The position numbers and the translations under genes are program-made. From contig OZ024936.1 of assembly GCA_964017235.1 (NCBI GenBank), forward strand, positions 9,648,496-9,712,495: a DNA stretch of 64,000 nt, given 5' to 3'. The number at the start of each line of letters is the position of its first letter. Position 1 is the stretch's first letter. The DNA is from Sabellastarte sp. h YS-2021 (Eukaryota; Annelida; Polychaeta; Sabellida; Sabellidae). Positions 44,501 through 57,900 of this stretch are shown one piece after another. The notes under the pieces are model-generated. The model saw only the letters and a list, made by a program, of their open reading frames with translations. It ran no database searches and was not told the origin of the DNA.

Positions 44501-47125
44501 TTATGCTTATTCATATATTCTGCAAACTTGAGAAGGCTAGCTATAATATTTTTTTCGTTAGAGCGGTAACGGTGAAATCTCTCTACACACTGCGGCGGCG
44601 TAAGCGTAGCGAAGTCAAATCTATGGAAACTAGGTCATGTTTCAGACTGAGTGTAGTACGGCGACATAAAATAAGTGGAGCTAAATGAACGTTAAGCCGT
44701 CACAAATTTACATACGAACCTCAGACGGTAGTTGAAGGATGGGTGTTATACACAGCACCTAGAACTGCGGATTGCACTGCCTGTTGTAATTTGATGGATA
44801 CATCAAATCTTGGAAGATTTGAGGCGTCTTGGGAAGTGGTTTTATCGCCGAGTAAATCCTCTAACCACAAGGAATCTGAGACCTCATTATTACTTTTGCA
44901 CATCATTTCAAAATGAAAATTTTGATAATATTCTAGCAAACTGAAATCAATAGTAAAAGTACTGAACTGAATATTTCTGGGGATAAAAAAATAATATCTC
45001 AAAAGTTTAAGGTATGTATCTAAAAAATATTACCTTCCATAACCAAATTATGCCTGAGCACATTATCTTGACAAAAGTTTCTCAAAAGTCTGTTTCTGTC
45101 AATCAGTAATAAATTAGGCACACAATGTTCTTCACTGTTACTAACTGAAATTGTAGACAGTAGCAAATAGACTATACTATACTGTTACATATTTTCATAA
45201 TTACTAAATTTATGATTACATATATTTGTGCGCATGAAAAATACCTGCAAACGATTACACACTGAAATATACATTTAGAAAAAATACAAATATTAAACTT
45301 TTACCAGAAAAAGACAAGAGTTTATTGACCAAATGTTTTAAGGTGTGTATAAGTTTGTGACCCAGTCGTGTTTTAGTGTAATACGGTGACATAAGGTGAG
45401 TGGAGGTAAATGGACACTTGTGACACAAGGTTGCATACAAACCTCAGACAGTAGTTGAAAGACAAGGACATTTTGCCCGACACCTGTAACTGTGGATTAT
45501 ACTGCCTGTGATGTGAATACTGCACCAAATCTTGGAAGGTATTAGGTGTCCTTGGAGACGGTTACACCACCAAGTATAACTTATAACCGTACTGTGAATA
45601 GGGCATCAGAAACATTAGAATAACGGGTCCAGATTTTGGTCAGCAAAAAGTAGATGTGATATTCTGATTTAAAATGTACTCATATATTGCATTGCAATAA
45701 TTTGGTATCCACAATTTTCTCATTTAAGATTTACCATTCATCTGAATTTGTCTAAAATGTATCCTCTGTGGACTTTAAAATGAGATTCATAAATATGTAA
45801 TGTAGAGTTTGGTATAAAGCTATACTACACAAGAATAAAGAGTCAAACTCCTGTATTACAGCCAAGGGTTAAGCAATAAATAAGAATATATGTTAAATTA
45901 AGTTTGTTTTAATTACTACAAACACAAACATTACAGTAAATATGTGATTAAAATCACACTATTTAATGCTTCATATGTCACTGAACTTTAAGCTCACCCA
46001 TCTTTACTAATTTGCGTTCATTGTTACTCAAGTATGAAGTGAATCGAAAAAAAAAAAAAAACATCCACAAGACATGAAACAAGCCCTGTAATGGATTTGA
46101 CTCGAAAAGGGGCAAAGTATTCACCTTTGAAGACACTGTTCTCTGACTTGTTTCCATTGTTGGAAGTCACCACTTCTGAAAGCTGGGGCCCATTTCTGTT
46201 AAAGAACATATTGTACAATAATTAGTGACTATATTTTATATGCATTCTTTACACATTACAATCAAGTCACATTTTCAGGCTTTAACCAGAAAATTGTTTT
46301 TAATATGTAGTCCTAAATAACTGTGTCACATTTTACACAGATTTTTAACTTTCAAATTTTGATAATTTAATTTTTATTATAGAGATATTTATTTATTTAT
46401 TTATTTGGGGTTTTTATGTCGCTTTCAACACTGTACATGTCATATCACGACAGTAGTTGGAAGGGCAGAGGAAACCAGTACATACAGTTCGTTACGGTTG
46501 TGTACTGTAAACTGCCGACCAATGGCAAGCAACTACCAGCTTTCCCACTTGAGGCCATGCCAGGAACCAAACCCCAGTTTTAAGGTTTTAATTCAATTCC
46601 AACACATGTACAATTGTGTTGTGTAACTAACTGATCAACTGATATCTGCCCATCCTGTTAGCAAACTGCAATTAAGTAGTTAGTCCAACTACTTTTTTCC
46701 AGTCAGTTGCAAATCAGTCATAACAATATCACAAGAAATGACCTAACCTGAAACGATTGCCGTGTAGTAAGTTCACCAAAGGAACTAGGGTAAATAAATC
46801 ATTATGTGTTGTTTTTATACAATTTTTTGATTCATTTAGTAAGATTTAGATTTTACACCTATTATGACCCATCTGAATCAGCAATTTCACATAAATTGTT
46901 AAACAGACCACAAGATGATTACACCCATATATTATTATATGTTAATAGCCACTCCATTATAATATTTATATAATTACTGAAAACAAACCTTATGTCTGTC
47001 ATTCTTCAGCTATTCATTTTCCAAGTTTCTCTGAAATCTTGGGTTTTTTATTCCAAACATCACCTTTCTTCAAATGATCGGAGTTCTGTTGATATTCCTG
47101 TTCTATCAGTAACTCAACTGGTTTG
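41540..47125 (-). CDS. Ubiquitin-specific-protease-like gene, partial exon chain
   Basis: Minus-strand exons are 47125-47064, 46784-46748, 46195-46125, 45144-45034, 44932-44759, 43390-43290, 42708-42621, 42221-42095 and probably 41677-41540. Phases agree at every junction and no stop interrupts about 250 codons. The 42708 exon reads FTPNAQEDSEEFLVLLLSKM, like the conserved Gln-Asp box of USP (UCH) peptidases (QxDAxEFLxxLL). The next has two Cys-x3-Cys spacings and HSVEECLYSYF, like the segment after it in USPs. Expected role: removal of ubiquitin from proteins. The catalytic Cys box (NTCYMN type) and the His box were not found, so the gene is incomplete here or divergent. Weak points: the donor at 43289 (AAC|GTTGAA), the acceptor of 44932 (44875 is an alternative), and 41677-41540, which is open in all three frames. 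Confidence 0.6.
43700..44270. repeat. About 145-bp tandem repeat, four units
   Basis: Units carry CAAGGTCAAATC, CATTCCCAGCCCATGA, ATAGGTTGGTTTACCATC and AGCACTTTTAAGTTTGGC; TTTGACCTTGAAGGAGGGGT then CCAAGGTCAAA places AGGTCA half-sites in inverted orientation. It lies in the intron between the 44759 and 43390 exons. ORFs here are repeat reads. Confidence 0.85.
44280..44530. repeat. Two-unit tandem repeat (about 157 bp)
   Basis: GCCATCTTGTTTTTCAAA recurs at about 44297 and 44454, each followed by a GAGGCCAAAAA segment and CATTCCCAG-like bases. It follows directly on the preceding array. Confidence 0.65.
44651..44866 (-). repeat. Duplicated exon block, intact copy
   Basis: Includes the 3' part of the USP-like exon at 44932-44759 and the intron beside it. 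The counterpart is 45374-45588. Both copies keep an ACCTCAGAC (donor-side) block, CAAATCTTGGAAG and, farther out, GTGTARTACGGYGACATAA. Confidence 0.75.
45374..45588 (-). pseudogene. Decayed tandem copy of the USP-like exon block
   Basis: Aligns over about 215 bp with 44651-44866 but the frame is lost. It sits upstream, in the intron between the exons at 45144 and 46125. Confidence 0.7.
46388..46577 (-). mobile_element. tRNA-Gly SINE, truncated at box B
   Basis: Minus-strand copy with a TTTATTTATTTATTTATTTG tail side and body GTAGTTGGAAGGGCAGAGG; the head beyond box B (AACCAAACCCC) is lost. It lies in an intron of the USP-like gene. Confidence 0.88.
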
Positions 47126-47160
47126 CTGAAAATGAAATGAGACACTGGATGAAAACCTTT

Positions 47161-47691
47161 GGTCTTAAATTTGTCAACAGAATGTTAAGTCTGTGGTCTT
47201 AGACTTTGTGGATTTCAAAAGCAGCTAAGTCCATGAAATTGCTAAGTCAGTGGACTTAACTTTAAGTCTGGTAGGTAGTGGGTTTAAATTTTGTAAAGAG
47301 AACTTAATTATGGCTGCCATAAACGTTTCTCCACTTCACAATTTGAAAGGACTGTGAATAAAGTACAATTATATAGAACACCTCACTAAAGTAGACTACG
47401 GAAAGTTTATATGTGGTAACAAGGTTTACCATTTCAAAACAGCACTTATCCTTTGATAAAATGCATTAAATGGAGGATATATATCACCATATTATATTCT
47501 GAAAAAAAATAAAAGGTCACAAAGACACAGAAAACCACTGGTTATATGATAAGCCTGGACTTAGCTAAGTCACCCTTTGTGAAATCCATTTAAGTCCCAG
47601 ACCTAGCTAAGACCAAAGTCTTAGATTAAAGTCCCTGACTTAGCCAATAAATGGACTTTAAGTTTAAGTCCTTTAGTGGAATCGGCCCCAG
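47161..47691. mobile_element. MITE with CTGGGGCCGATT termini, copy 2 (left end lost)
   Basis: Homologous to 24250-24809 from about base 58 onward and retaining the right terminus AATCGGCCCCAG. It has one internal insertion near 47485-47515 relative to copy 1. Located just upstream of the 47125 exon. Confidence 0.75.
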
Positions 47692-47699
47692 GATTTATA

Positions 47700-50600
47700 A
47701 AAGACCTTCCAAACTATGTGTGTGCATGCATCCATACATGTATTATATTTTTACATGAACCTTGATATTTCATTCATTGCGGTAAACATCTTCACCAAAT
47801 TTGCCCAAAAAGAAAAATTTTTGGCTATGTGTGGCCAAATTTTGGCCTCATTTGAAAAAAAAATTATCCACAGCGATTGTACAATAAACTTTGAGGAAAA
47901 CTTAAATTACTGCAACTGGTTTCATCAGATGCACACAATATGTACTTGGATATAAAAGGTTATCAGAGGGTAATTTTGCTTATTTTGAAAACAAAATAGC
48001 CAACATAATAAACTTTCTACCCAGAGTTCTAGTTTTAGGTGGGAGTCGCACGTCACATTTTATAGACATTGCAAAATTAGGCAAAGTACATAATTATAAT
48101 CTTCAGACGCAACAATCAATATAGCTTTTTAATAGGAGAACTATGTCAAACATGGCACTCAAGAGTTCTGAATTCCAGCCAACCCGCTGGTCTGAAACCG
48201 ACAACTTCACTCGGGGACCTTAAACTCTGGCAAGTAGACAGTCTGAGTGTCCAGAAACTTCTAAAATAAGATATGTCTACATATATTTTTCTTTTTTACC
48301 ATATTTAAGAGGATTTATGTTAGTGGCTGTCACTGCTTTTCTTATCTGTCTTCTAATTTATCATGGTCATCTATTATTGGCCAATCAAAAGCCACATTTC
48401 AAAATCTAGCACTTATGTCACCCTGGAGAGTAAAATTGTAACTTTATTTTACACTTACAAATGCCTCATTTTCATTAATGGCCTTATAAGGTCAAGTGGT
48501 TAAAAATAAATATGTCTGTGACAGAAGAACAGGAAGTGGAGAAAATCAATTTATGTGGATGCTGTACAGGAGGAGACAGTAACTCGTGGTGGACAGCACT
48601 TCACCAATTTTTATTTGTTGTTAATTCCAAGTAATATCTACCTTGATATCCATAGAGATACAAGACATAGAAAATGTACAATATGTCTGGATACCTTTCC
48701 TAGATTTTATAACTGAAAATATGCAAACATGTAATAATGATAAGGAAGTTTGTAAGTCACTACTAAATCTTTAGGACATACTCCATTTGATTGCTGTAAA
48801 GAAACCATATGTAAATGAAACTATATCTGTGGTTAAAATAAATACAATCTCATCATACGCTATAATATTCTAATAAGAATTGATTTTTAGGGTCAGGTAC
48901 TTATATATCTTATTTCACAATGTTTATGTTTTCTTAGAACAGTATAAAACAGTTGGCGAAATGCTGTCCACTTTTCAATGGGTCAAATTATGTTACCATA
49001 AAACACATTCTGTTGATAAATTTGGCTTTATTATGAAGTATATTTTATTATTCTGATACAATCTTAAACTTAAAGGAATCTCTTTTAACTTTCATTAATT
49101 TTACAAAACCCTGTTGTATATTTGTTGTCAATATACTGCATTTTAATCATTTTACAAGCGAAATGCTGTCCCCCCCACCCTTTTATATTCAGGCATATAT
49201 GAGAATTATTACTGGAAACAGAGGAATAAATTATACAAATAAGTACGGAATTTATGTAAATTATTTGTAGCAGTTTTAACATAACATCTACTGGTTTCAC
49301 CCTGTGTTATTTTGTCCAAATTGCATTACAAATTGACCAACAAGTGGTAATTCCTGTTTAATATTTCTGAAACTATATAACCTCTAAATGTGATGCTGTT
49401 ACATACATCAGTGGAAGGATATTTTACAGGGTTTCTTCTGTTTGCATGTAGGAGAAATCTCAGTTTAAAAATTCTAGTTTTTATATTCATCAATACCTGG
49501 TCCAGAACTCATACCGTCAACTGTCAAAGTACTAACCATGTCCAGTGCTGCTTAACTTCAGTGATCAGACAAAATCAGCCCAAGTTTCACCACATGGACA
49601 GATTTCTCATTTTAATACAGAGACTTTTTATGGCACTTAAGCACTACTCAAAAGATGGCGGATGCATTAATGGGGTCCCATTTCCACGGCAAGTATTTTA
49701 GTTTACTTATAGATTTAACTTTTGCTCTGCTTGACCGATGTCGATAAAGTATGTATGTCATTGTAATCACCCATTAATCAACCGACAATCATCTGAGAAA
49801 CTGAAAACTGTTGGAAGGTATTAAATGTAGTTTACAATTAGTTTATTTAACAAAATAACAAGTGAATTTACTTACATGATTTGTCATATGTATCCCTCAC
49901 TTACAAAACTAAATGTTAATTAATGCAGCCGGCTATTAAGGCTGACTGAAGCTTGGGATTAGGGTTATCACTTACAACAACTGAGTGTTAATTACTGCAC
50001 TGGGTGTGTACTTAAATTCTGACACTGAGACATTTCTCATCTCTCATTATGCACCCTTGCATGTATAGCTGTCAGGTATTTTTCATTATGTACCCATACA
50101 TGTAGATTTTATATTCTTCATTAGACATTGGCTACATGAACTTGTAAAATTGACTTGTATGTATTCACATGTTTTTATGGTAGTTAGTTTGCATTTAAGA
50201 TGTTTGTTTGTGTAAAAACTATTTAAAATAGAATAAACTACCAGTATGTCCAGGACAGTAGATGTGAGAGATAGTCGTCAGAAATACAAAACGGTAGCTG
50301 AAAGCTTCTACTGGGAAACCGACAGTGTCAGTACCCAAGTCAGTTAGTTAAAATTATTAATATTTTTGGAGTATTTTCTATCATATTTTCCTCACAAGTA
50401 ATATTGGAGCTGTTGCACCTTGGTGGAGGTGTGTGCTCTCTGAGTACTCTTATATATCCGTGCACCATGTTACATCATCAGACCAACAGCGACCGACATT
50501 ACAAGTAGTGACCTAGCAGTTTGTCAGACCAACAACTTTTGTCACGGACCAGTAACTATTTGATGTTTGATGTTTTGATGGGGGAATGAATTTAATGAAA

Positions 50601-50985
50601 TGTTTGTAGGACTTAGAGAAAATCTCTAGAATTGAATAACAGAAGAATAAAAATCAAGATTGTAATATAATTTTGGCCATTTTTTAAACTCACATCAGTT
50701 TGCAGTTAAACTGTTTACCAATATAACTTGAAAATGTATAGCTGTATTGAATAGCTCTATCTGTGTTTGAATATTTAGAACATCTTTTGATAATGTCAGG
50801 ATAATGCGCATGTGTTGTTTTTGTTCTTGTATGTACTTGTGATGTGTCAACCTTCTAACTTGTTTGTTGTGTCAAAAATAAATAATAAATAAAGTTTTGG
50901 ATGTTCCTTGTCCGGTGGACAGCAACATGTTTTACTTAAGGTCGAGCACTGGTGACACTTGAAGAGATTCCTGCAGATCCAAGAT
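47700..50985. other. Mostly non-coding
   Basis: AT-rich. Two short plus-strand reads deserve mention: an ATG inside AAAGATGGCGGATGC at about 49653 (promoter/start-like context), and a 33-codon ORF at 50247-50348 beginning MSRTVDVRDSRQKYKTVAES. Neither has enough support to call. At about 50408-50455 is a fragment (CACCTTGGTGGAGGTG) like the right end of the element at 37329. Confidence 0.35.
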
Positions 50986-50989
50986 CATT

Positions 50990-51215
50990 CCCTCATGTTA
51001 CACGCAAAAACTCTCCAATCAATATTCTTATCAAGTATCGACATCCTACAAACTACTGTTTCAGAGATATAGACTGTAAAATATATTAAAGGTCAAGTTA
51101 ATAACAACAAGGGTCAAAGGTCAAATCAAGGTCAGACACTGCACAGCCATGCTCCCCATAGTCCCAAAAAATGTCCCTATCAAATATCAAGTTCCTACAG
51201 CTTACTGACAATGAA
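50990..51215. repeat. Divergent DR1-bearing repeat units
   Basis: Decayed relatives of the 146-bp array, with GGGTCAAAGGTCAAATCAAG and a degraded GAGATATAG block. Confidence 0.65.
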
Positions 51216-51279
51216 ATATAGCTAAAAATAATTTTTATTAGGTGAACATGAAATGTCTCTCCAGATTAAAGCAGGTTCT

Positions 51280-51400
51280 TACATGAATTTTACTTTAATC
51301 TTGAGGAATTCATCCTGACAGTGAGGTACATTACACTTCGCACTGGATGTCCGACAGCGTCGTGACTGCTTCATGTGGAAACCACAAACGCAGACATTTC
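51280..51400 (-). CDS. Candidate Cys-rich exon
   Basis: Minus-strand exon after acceptor TTTAAGCAG at 51401. One frame reads NVCVCGFHMKQSRRCRTSSA, then KCNVPHCQDEFLKIK up to a possible donor AAA|GTAAAA. Its Cys/His spacing suggests a zinc-binding module. Another frame reads KCLRLWFPHEAVTTLSDIQC. The correct frame and the gene it belongs to are unresolved. Confidence 0.4.
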
Positions 51401-51992
51401 CTGCTTAAATAGTGAAAACACAGAAATTAAGTACAATATAAGTTTTTTCAATAAAGTGTTCAAAATAGAATTCAAACTAACTAGCCCATTACAGGAATGT
51501 ACAAAGTAATCTACATTTACTCACTTCTAATCTCCCCACTGGCTTAAAACTATTTAGTAGCATTTAAATGGATAGCTGTACTATTAAGTTTTTCCCAAAC
51601 AAGATCTGGAATGAAAATCCTTAGCATTTGTTTATAATTAATGAGAATAATAAATTATAAAGAAAAAGCTTTACGTTTGGCAGATCCATCAAAAATAAGT
51701 ATTGTTAAGAAAGATATCACAATTTTTTACACACGACCTAGAAAAACTTCCTTGTTCACATTTTCTTCCACATTTTAGGGATCGAACATGAAGGTTCATC
51801 AGGGTTACACAAAGGGTTCATTTTCTTCAAATGGTTCATTGAAACACAGGACCAGCACATACCTGGTCACTCTGTATGTGGCATCTGAAAAGACTGTACC
51901 CTAAGCATGCCTCTAAAGTGATTTCTTTTGCCAGGAAGTCTGTTGTATAAACACTAGGGTTTTACCTGCGTCTGTAATGTCGCTATCACACT

Positions 51993-52009
51993 CCCCCCCC
52001 CCCCCCCCC
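51993..52009. repeat. C17 homopolymer
   Basis: A run of 17 C; length is likely unreliable in the assembly. A G-run of similar kind lies near 52765. Confidence 0.9.
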
Positions 52010-52389
52010 ATCCGCAATGGTTGGCTGTTGGACAGAGGAAGAGTTGCAGGAAAATGAATCATCCGATGGCCTTCCCATTTTCCACCTGTTCTAACTTAGC
52101 CGACAGATTCTCTTGGTCCAGGAGACCCTTTTGAAATTCTGCATCTCTGTCTGTATATCATTTCCTGCAAATCAATCCTACTAGGATAAAATCTCTTATC
52201 ACTTGATTTGAAAAGTGGATCATTTCCAAAACGATTGTTTAATACTTTCACATGGAGTGACATCGCAAATTTGACAGAATTTCAAATTCTGTCGACAGAA
52301 CTTCCAATTGGAAGTTGTGTCAATGAAATACAGCTTACTGGTTTACCATTCACAAAACTTACGCCATATGGACAGATATCGTACACATT

Positions 52390-52425
52390 AATTTAATAGG
52401 CGGTTTGGTTACATGCAACCTGAAC
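52390..52425. repeat. Fragment of the 18.3-kb element's right end
   Basis: TTAATAGGCGGTTTGGTTAC then ATGCAACC closely matches 18902-18928. Confidence 0.6.
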
Positions 52426-52429
52426 CAAA

Positions 52430-54525
52430 ACAGCTCAAAACACAGTTGGAATTAAAAGTTAATAACGATCAAACAAAAAATCAGCTGATGTATATTCGTG
52501 ATTACTTAATCTTCGAACTTTGACACAAATGTAAATAAACTGAGAGATAAGTAATCTAGCTGTAAAACATATTAATTCTACTTAATTGATTACATTCTAA
52601 AAATAAATTGAGCAACAATACAGCTATTTATGAAACACTATCAGGGACAGTCATCTAACCAGTGAAAACCAAACAATAAATGAAAATTACACAGTAATTT
52701 TATCACAATGCTGTTGTCTTAAATTGCCATCAAAAGTTACTAACTCAAAGTCATGGCACACTGGAGGGGGGGGGGGTATGTGTGGTCATAAAGATCATTC
52801 ATTATTTCATATGATTAACCCCTTCACCACCAAGGGAGGAGTATTCTACTTTACTGAAGGAAAATCTGGGATGAAGAGCTTACAGACAGTTTAAGTTGCT
52901 AAAACACACACCACAAGTGATTTACATCATCCATAATGTCCTCATACATAATATTTTAAATAACGTATTTCACAATATCAAGACATATAATTCTAGAGTA
53001 CTGAAGAAAAGCTAGCATATCATATAGGGGGTTGACTGCTAACCGACAGACATGGTACTGTACAATACACATTACTGCCCACTACTAGTTGACAGATAAG
53101 GTCTTTAAGGGGTTAAAAACATGTTTGGGCAGGAACAAACTCTTGGTATAGAGTTTAGAAAGCCGGATGGATTGCTGATGCTAAACATTTGTTTATGTCA
53201 CATGAGATATAATTTTAAAATCTGACCACTCAAGAAGAGAAAACATACAATAAATTATATATCAGACTCACATGTATCTTCTCTTAAAAGTAAACTCGCC
53301 TACATATCTTATTACATTCTATTGCTGACATTTGTGAGAACTTCAATATTTGATTTAAGTAGACAAATGGTTGTCATGATTACCTGATGGCTACTCATCT
53401 GTTCAGTCCATGGTGTTACTTGTCAGTCTGTTGGTTTGTAGGACAGGTCGCCTTCAGCATGGTCACATCAAGATCCAATGACCTTCACATTCAAAACTTC
53501 ACAAGGTCACTTTTTGCCAAGATCCTGTCTGTTTTGTAGTATCTCAGAGATGGTGAAAACGTGCATCTGAAAAGTGAAAAAAGATGAGGAATGGAGTAAG
53601 AAATCTGTCAGCTGTCAGGCACTTAAAACTGACAGGAATCTGACAACAACTTTGACAAGAACATGTAAAAATTCAATCGATATATACACGCAAATGAACA
53701 CACCCCAAAACATAATCTCTGTTGGTATTCTGTCAGACTTTCACCACATCTTTTTGTCTTTTGTGTACTATGTGGGAACTGTATGACTTTTAGAGAAACA
53801 GCCAGCCCTGACATTTTCAGAGCTTCTCAGAGCTTATGCCAAATGCTGGATGTATATTGAACTCCGGTAAGTTTCGAATTTAAATTTAACTGTTTAAGTT
53901 CATGATAGATACCAATACAAAGACATGGAGCAAGTCTAATATTCAAGACTGACAAATGGGGGTCGAGTGCAGATTTCAGTTTATTATACTGTTTCTCACA
54001 TTGAACTCGGCAGACTCTACACAAAAACCTTATTTGTACCACTAAGTGTAGCAATGTGGATTTCCTTTAGATTATCTGGGATGTTAGGGAGCCGACCCTA
54101 TGCCACCGATTCTAACGATACAGACAAAATATAATGCGACAAATAGGTGTGTAAAAAATCATATTTACAACAATATTTAAGGATAAATAAAGAAACCGGT
54201 CTTTATAATAGAAATAAAGTCCTCAGGTTCGTACTTTATGACCTCTATAAAAGGACAGAACTTCTGCGCTCATCTATTATCCGCCGGAAGTACCATCCTT
54301 TAGAGGTCAAAGTACTCACCCTCGGACTTTATTTCTACAGTAAACAACCCTATTGTTATTTAACTTTGCTTCCTTTCCGATGGTCCTTTAAAATATTATG
54401 TAAGGGGACGTTATATATGACAAGGAACAATTGTTTTGTATTATCAAGTTAAACCATCTACCAACTCTTCATCCAGGAGTTTTCTTTGGTATAGTAGAAT
54501 TTTGCTCCATTCGGTGAACAAAGGG
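52430..54525. other. Non-coding stretch
   Basis: No supported exon or repeat; short ORFs near 53574-54452 have no recognisable product. Confidence 0.35.
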
Positions 54526-54529
54526 CTCA

Positions 54530-54985
54530 ACCCTTCATGATCAATGAGTGACATTTAATGTAAATACTAACCTTCATTTCATTTTCCAGACCTGACTTCA
54601 ATCCTACCATCTTCTGTGAGCCAGTGTGCCACATATTCACAAGTCATTCTTCTAGCACTCTGTGCTTGCTGTGAAACTCCATCTGTAATATCACAAGATA
54701 AAATATCATCGAAAATGTCTATTTCCCCACCCCACACCCCACACTCAATGCAGTTAGGATTGAAATGTAAAACTGCTACTATACAGTTTATTTGGAAGCC
54801 TCTTAGAGTAACTGAGATGTGATCCAGTGGATGTAATTACATTATTTGTTCACAAAAATATCTTACGTCATGGGTCAATAATGTACAACAATCATAACCA
54901 AATCAATACTTCAGATATCTATAAGAGTACATTGTGATCCTATATTGCTGTTTAATTTAATATTTCTTTTTATAATTATGGACAT
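54530..54985 (-). repeat. Duplicated block containing the 54682 exon
   Basis: Homologous to 62300-62490 plus 63160-63310. Shared segments include ATGATCAATGA near the left, the exon with its TTACAG acceptor, and TCTATAAGAGTACATTGTG near the right. Confidence 0.8.
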
Positions 54986-57900
54986 GACACAATCCATTTT
55001 ATTTACTTCCAATGTCTTGCAACAAATTATAATATTTTTTCCCATTATTATGATACATATCTTTTAGAGTTAGCTACAAAACACTGGTGCAGACAAGAGT
55101 ACGCTTATGCAACTTACAGGTTAGATGGAAACAGAGGTTAAGCTTTAGTTGTAAATTTATCAGCTACAGTAGCTTAGCCACTTCATTAGTAAAAATACTT
55201 TTAATTAATAAATGTTATGTTATACAATAAATTATATAGCCATAAATACCTTTTAAGAGTGTTTGAAACATGTTTTATCATTTTGATAAATTATTTCATG
55301 TAATTTTCAAGTGATATTGGTTTTAACAAAGTAATTTCATATTAACATAAAATTATAAACACAAAGCTATCCCCCCTTTAAAATGACAGGTTTGTTTGGG
55401 GATTAGCTGGGATGTGTTCAATTAGGGCAGGGTTGGTAACACCAGTATCTAGGTATCAAGACCAATTCACTTGATCACTATGACAACACTTTACTCTAAG
55501 AAAATGAAAAATATTAGAAACAAACCTCAAACCTGGAAAAATTATAAACTTTTATTTCAGAGTTGTTTATATTTACTTCTATTGCAATTTCTTTCAGAAG
55601 AAGTATCATGCTTCCTTTTCATGAATTTTTACTTCGTGTTAGAGGGCTTATCCAATTGGGGATGTACTAGAACGCATTTTTTTTTCGGTACGGTTTTACA
55701 CTGGAGGGATACCGAAATTGAAAATCTGTTAGCGACCCTGTCCTATTTTAAATACCAGTGCTACTTGTCATATATTTGTTGTAGTAGTTGTTGGGCAAAT
55801 TTATTGTGACAGGCCTGTCATAAACATTTCCAGAAATTATGGCTAGCTCAGTTAAACGAGAGATTGATAGGCCACAAAAATGTTGCTTTTCAAGGACAAA
55901 GCGGCTAGTATGTAATATAAGGGCTTATACTAGCATAGTCTAGAGAACCTTTTACTGTCGTGAACCAGAAATCATAATAACACAATGATTTATTCCCCAA
56001 TCTTCCACCTTTAGTTAACTTAAAAGCAATCAACCCATTCAAATTATAAGTTACTTTATTAAAAGTATTAAATATTTATCTGGTTTTACAAATTCACCAC
56101 ACAGTACTAATTTACAGTGTTATCTTCAAAGTGACATATAAGCCCATGTGGGCTGGGTAACTCATCATTATACTTTTTTGTTGTTGCTGTTATATAAATT
56201 GTTACATGTCACTATAATAAATAAACGAATCTGGGACAATTGGCCGGTGGATAATTGCCCGGTGGACAACTGGCCGGCGGACAACTGGACGGCGTGGACA
56301 ACTGGCCGGTGAGTTTTTTGGGGGTAGGACAATTGGCCGGTGACTTTTTAAAAGTTGTTTTAATATTGATTTAAATTTTAAAGTTGTCTTCATATTACAA
56401 ATAGAGTCATAGTATGTGTTTTTGCTAGGTTGCACACACTAAAGGTCCCTTGATTCCTACTCAAGAGTGCCTTAAAATTTTCTTTTGTTTAGCTGCTCAT
56501 AATTAGGAAATCTTATAATAATGATATGCTTATAAATTTATATTTCATTATCTGCTATCATTTATTGTAAAGATCATGAAAGAACCAAAAGAATTTTTTT
56601 CCTAATCAGAATTTGTAATTAGGATTGCTGCAAGAGTTTGTCTTTGATAACTACTCGTGATTGCTACAACAAAGAAGTGAAGGCTCTTTGATAACTATTA
56701 AGGATTGCTACAATAAAGAAATGAAGGCTCTTTGATAACTACTCAGGATTGCTACAATAAAGAAGTGAAGGCTCTTTGATAACTACTCAGGATTGCTACA
56801 ATAAAGAAGTGAAGGCTCTTTGATAACTACTCGTGATTGCTACAACAAAGAAGTGAAGGCTCTTTGATAACTATTAAGGATTGCTACAATAAGGAAGTAA
56901 AGGCTCTTTGATAACTACTCAGGATTGCTACAATAAAGAAGTGAAGCCTCTTTGATAACTACTCAGGATTGCTACAATAAAGAAGTAAAGGCTCTTTGAT
57001 AACTACTCAGGATTGCTACAACAAAGAAGTGAAGGCTCTTTGATAACTACTCAGGATTGATACAATAAAGAAGTAAAGGCTCTTTGATAACTACTCAGGA
57101 TTGCTACAACAAAGAAGTGAAGGCTCTTTGATAACTACTCAGGATTGCTACAATAAAGAAGTAAAGGCTCTTTGATAACTACTCAGGATTGCTACAATAA
57201 AGAAGTAAAGGCTCTTTGATAACTACTCAGGATTGATACAATAAAGAAGTAAAGGCTCTTTGATAACTACTCAGGATTGCTACAATAAAGAAGTGAAGCC
57301 TCTTTGATAACTACTCAGGATTGCTACAATAAAGAAGTAAAGGCTCTTTGATAACTACTCAGGATTGCTACAACAAAGAAGTGAAGGCTCTTTGATAACT
57401 ACTCAGGATTGATACAATAAAGAAGTAAAGGCTCTTTGATAACTACTCAGGATTGCTACAACAAAGAAGTGAAGGCTCTTTGATAACTACTCAGGATTGC
57501 TACAATAAAGAAGTAAAGGCTCTTTGATAACTACTCAGGATTGCTACAATAAAGAAGTAAAGGCTCTTTGATAACTACTCAGGATTGCTACAATAAAGAA
57601 GTAAAGGCTCTTTGATAACTACTCAGGATTGCTACAATAAAGAAGTAAAGGCTCTTTGATAACTACTCAGGATTGCTACAATAAAGAAGTAAAGGCTCTT
57701 TGTGCCAGTTTCAGTGTTTATATCAATGGCAGTGCTAATGATAATGTAATGTTTTGATGTATTGCTATTTTATGTTTCATTTGTTTATACCAATGATAGT
57801 GCTTAATATGTTTTGATGAATTGTTATAACCTTGTTTTACCCTGTATACCAATAACAGTGCTTGTGAAACATTTTGATGAGTTCAATCCTGTATGTTTTT

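Noticed and set aside
56640-57705. CRISPR-like or coding repeat
   Set aside because: Contiguous 44-bp units with no spacers; length not a multiple of three.
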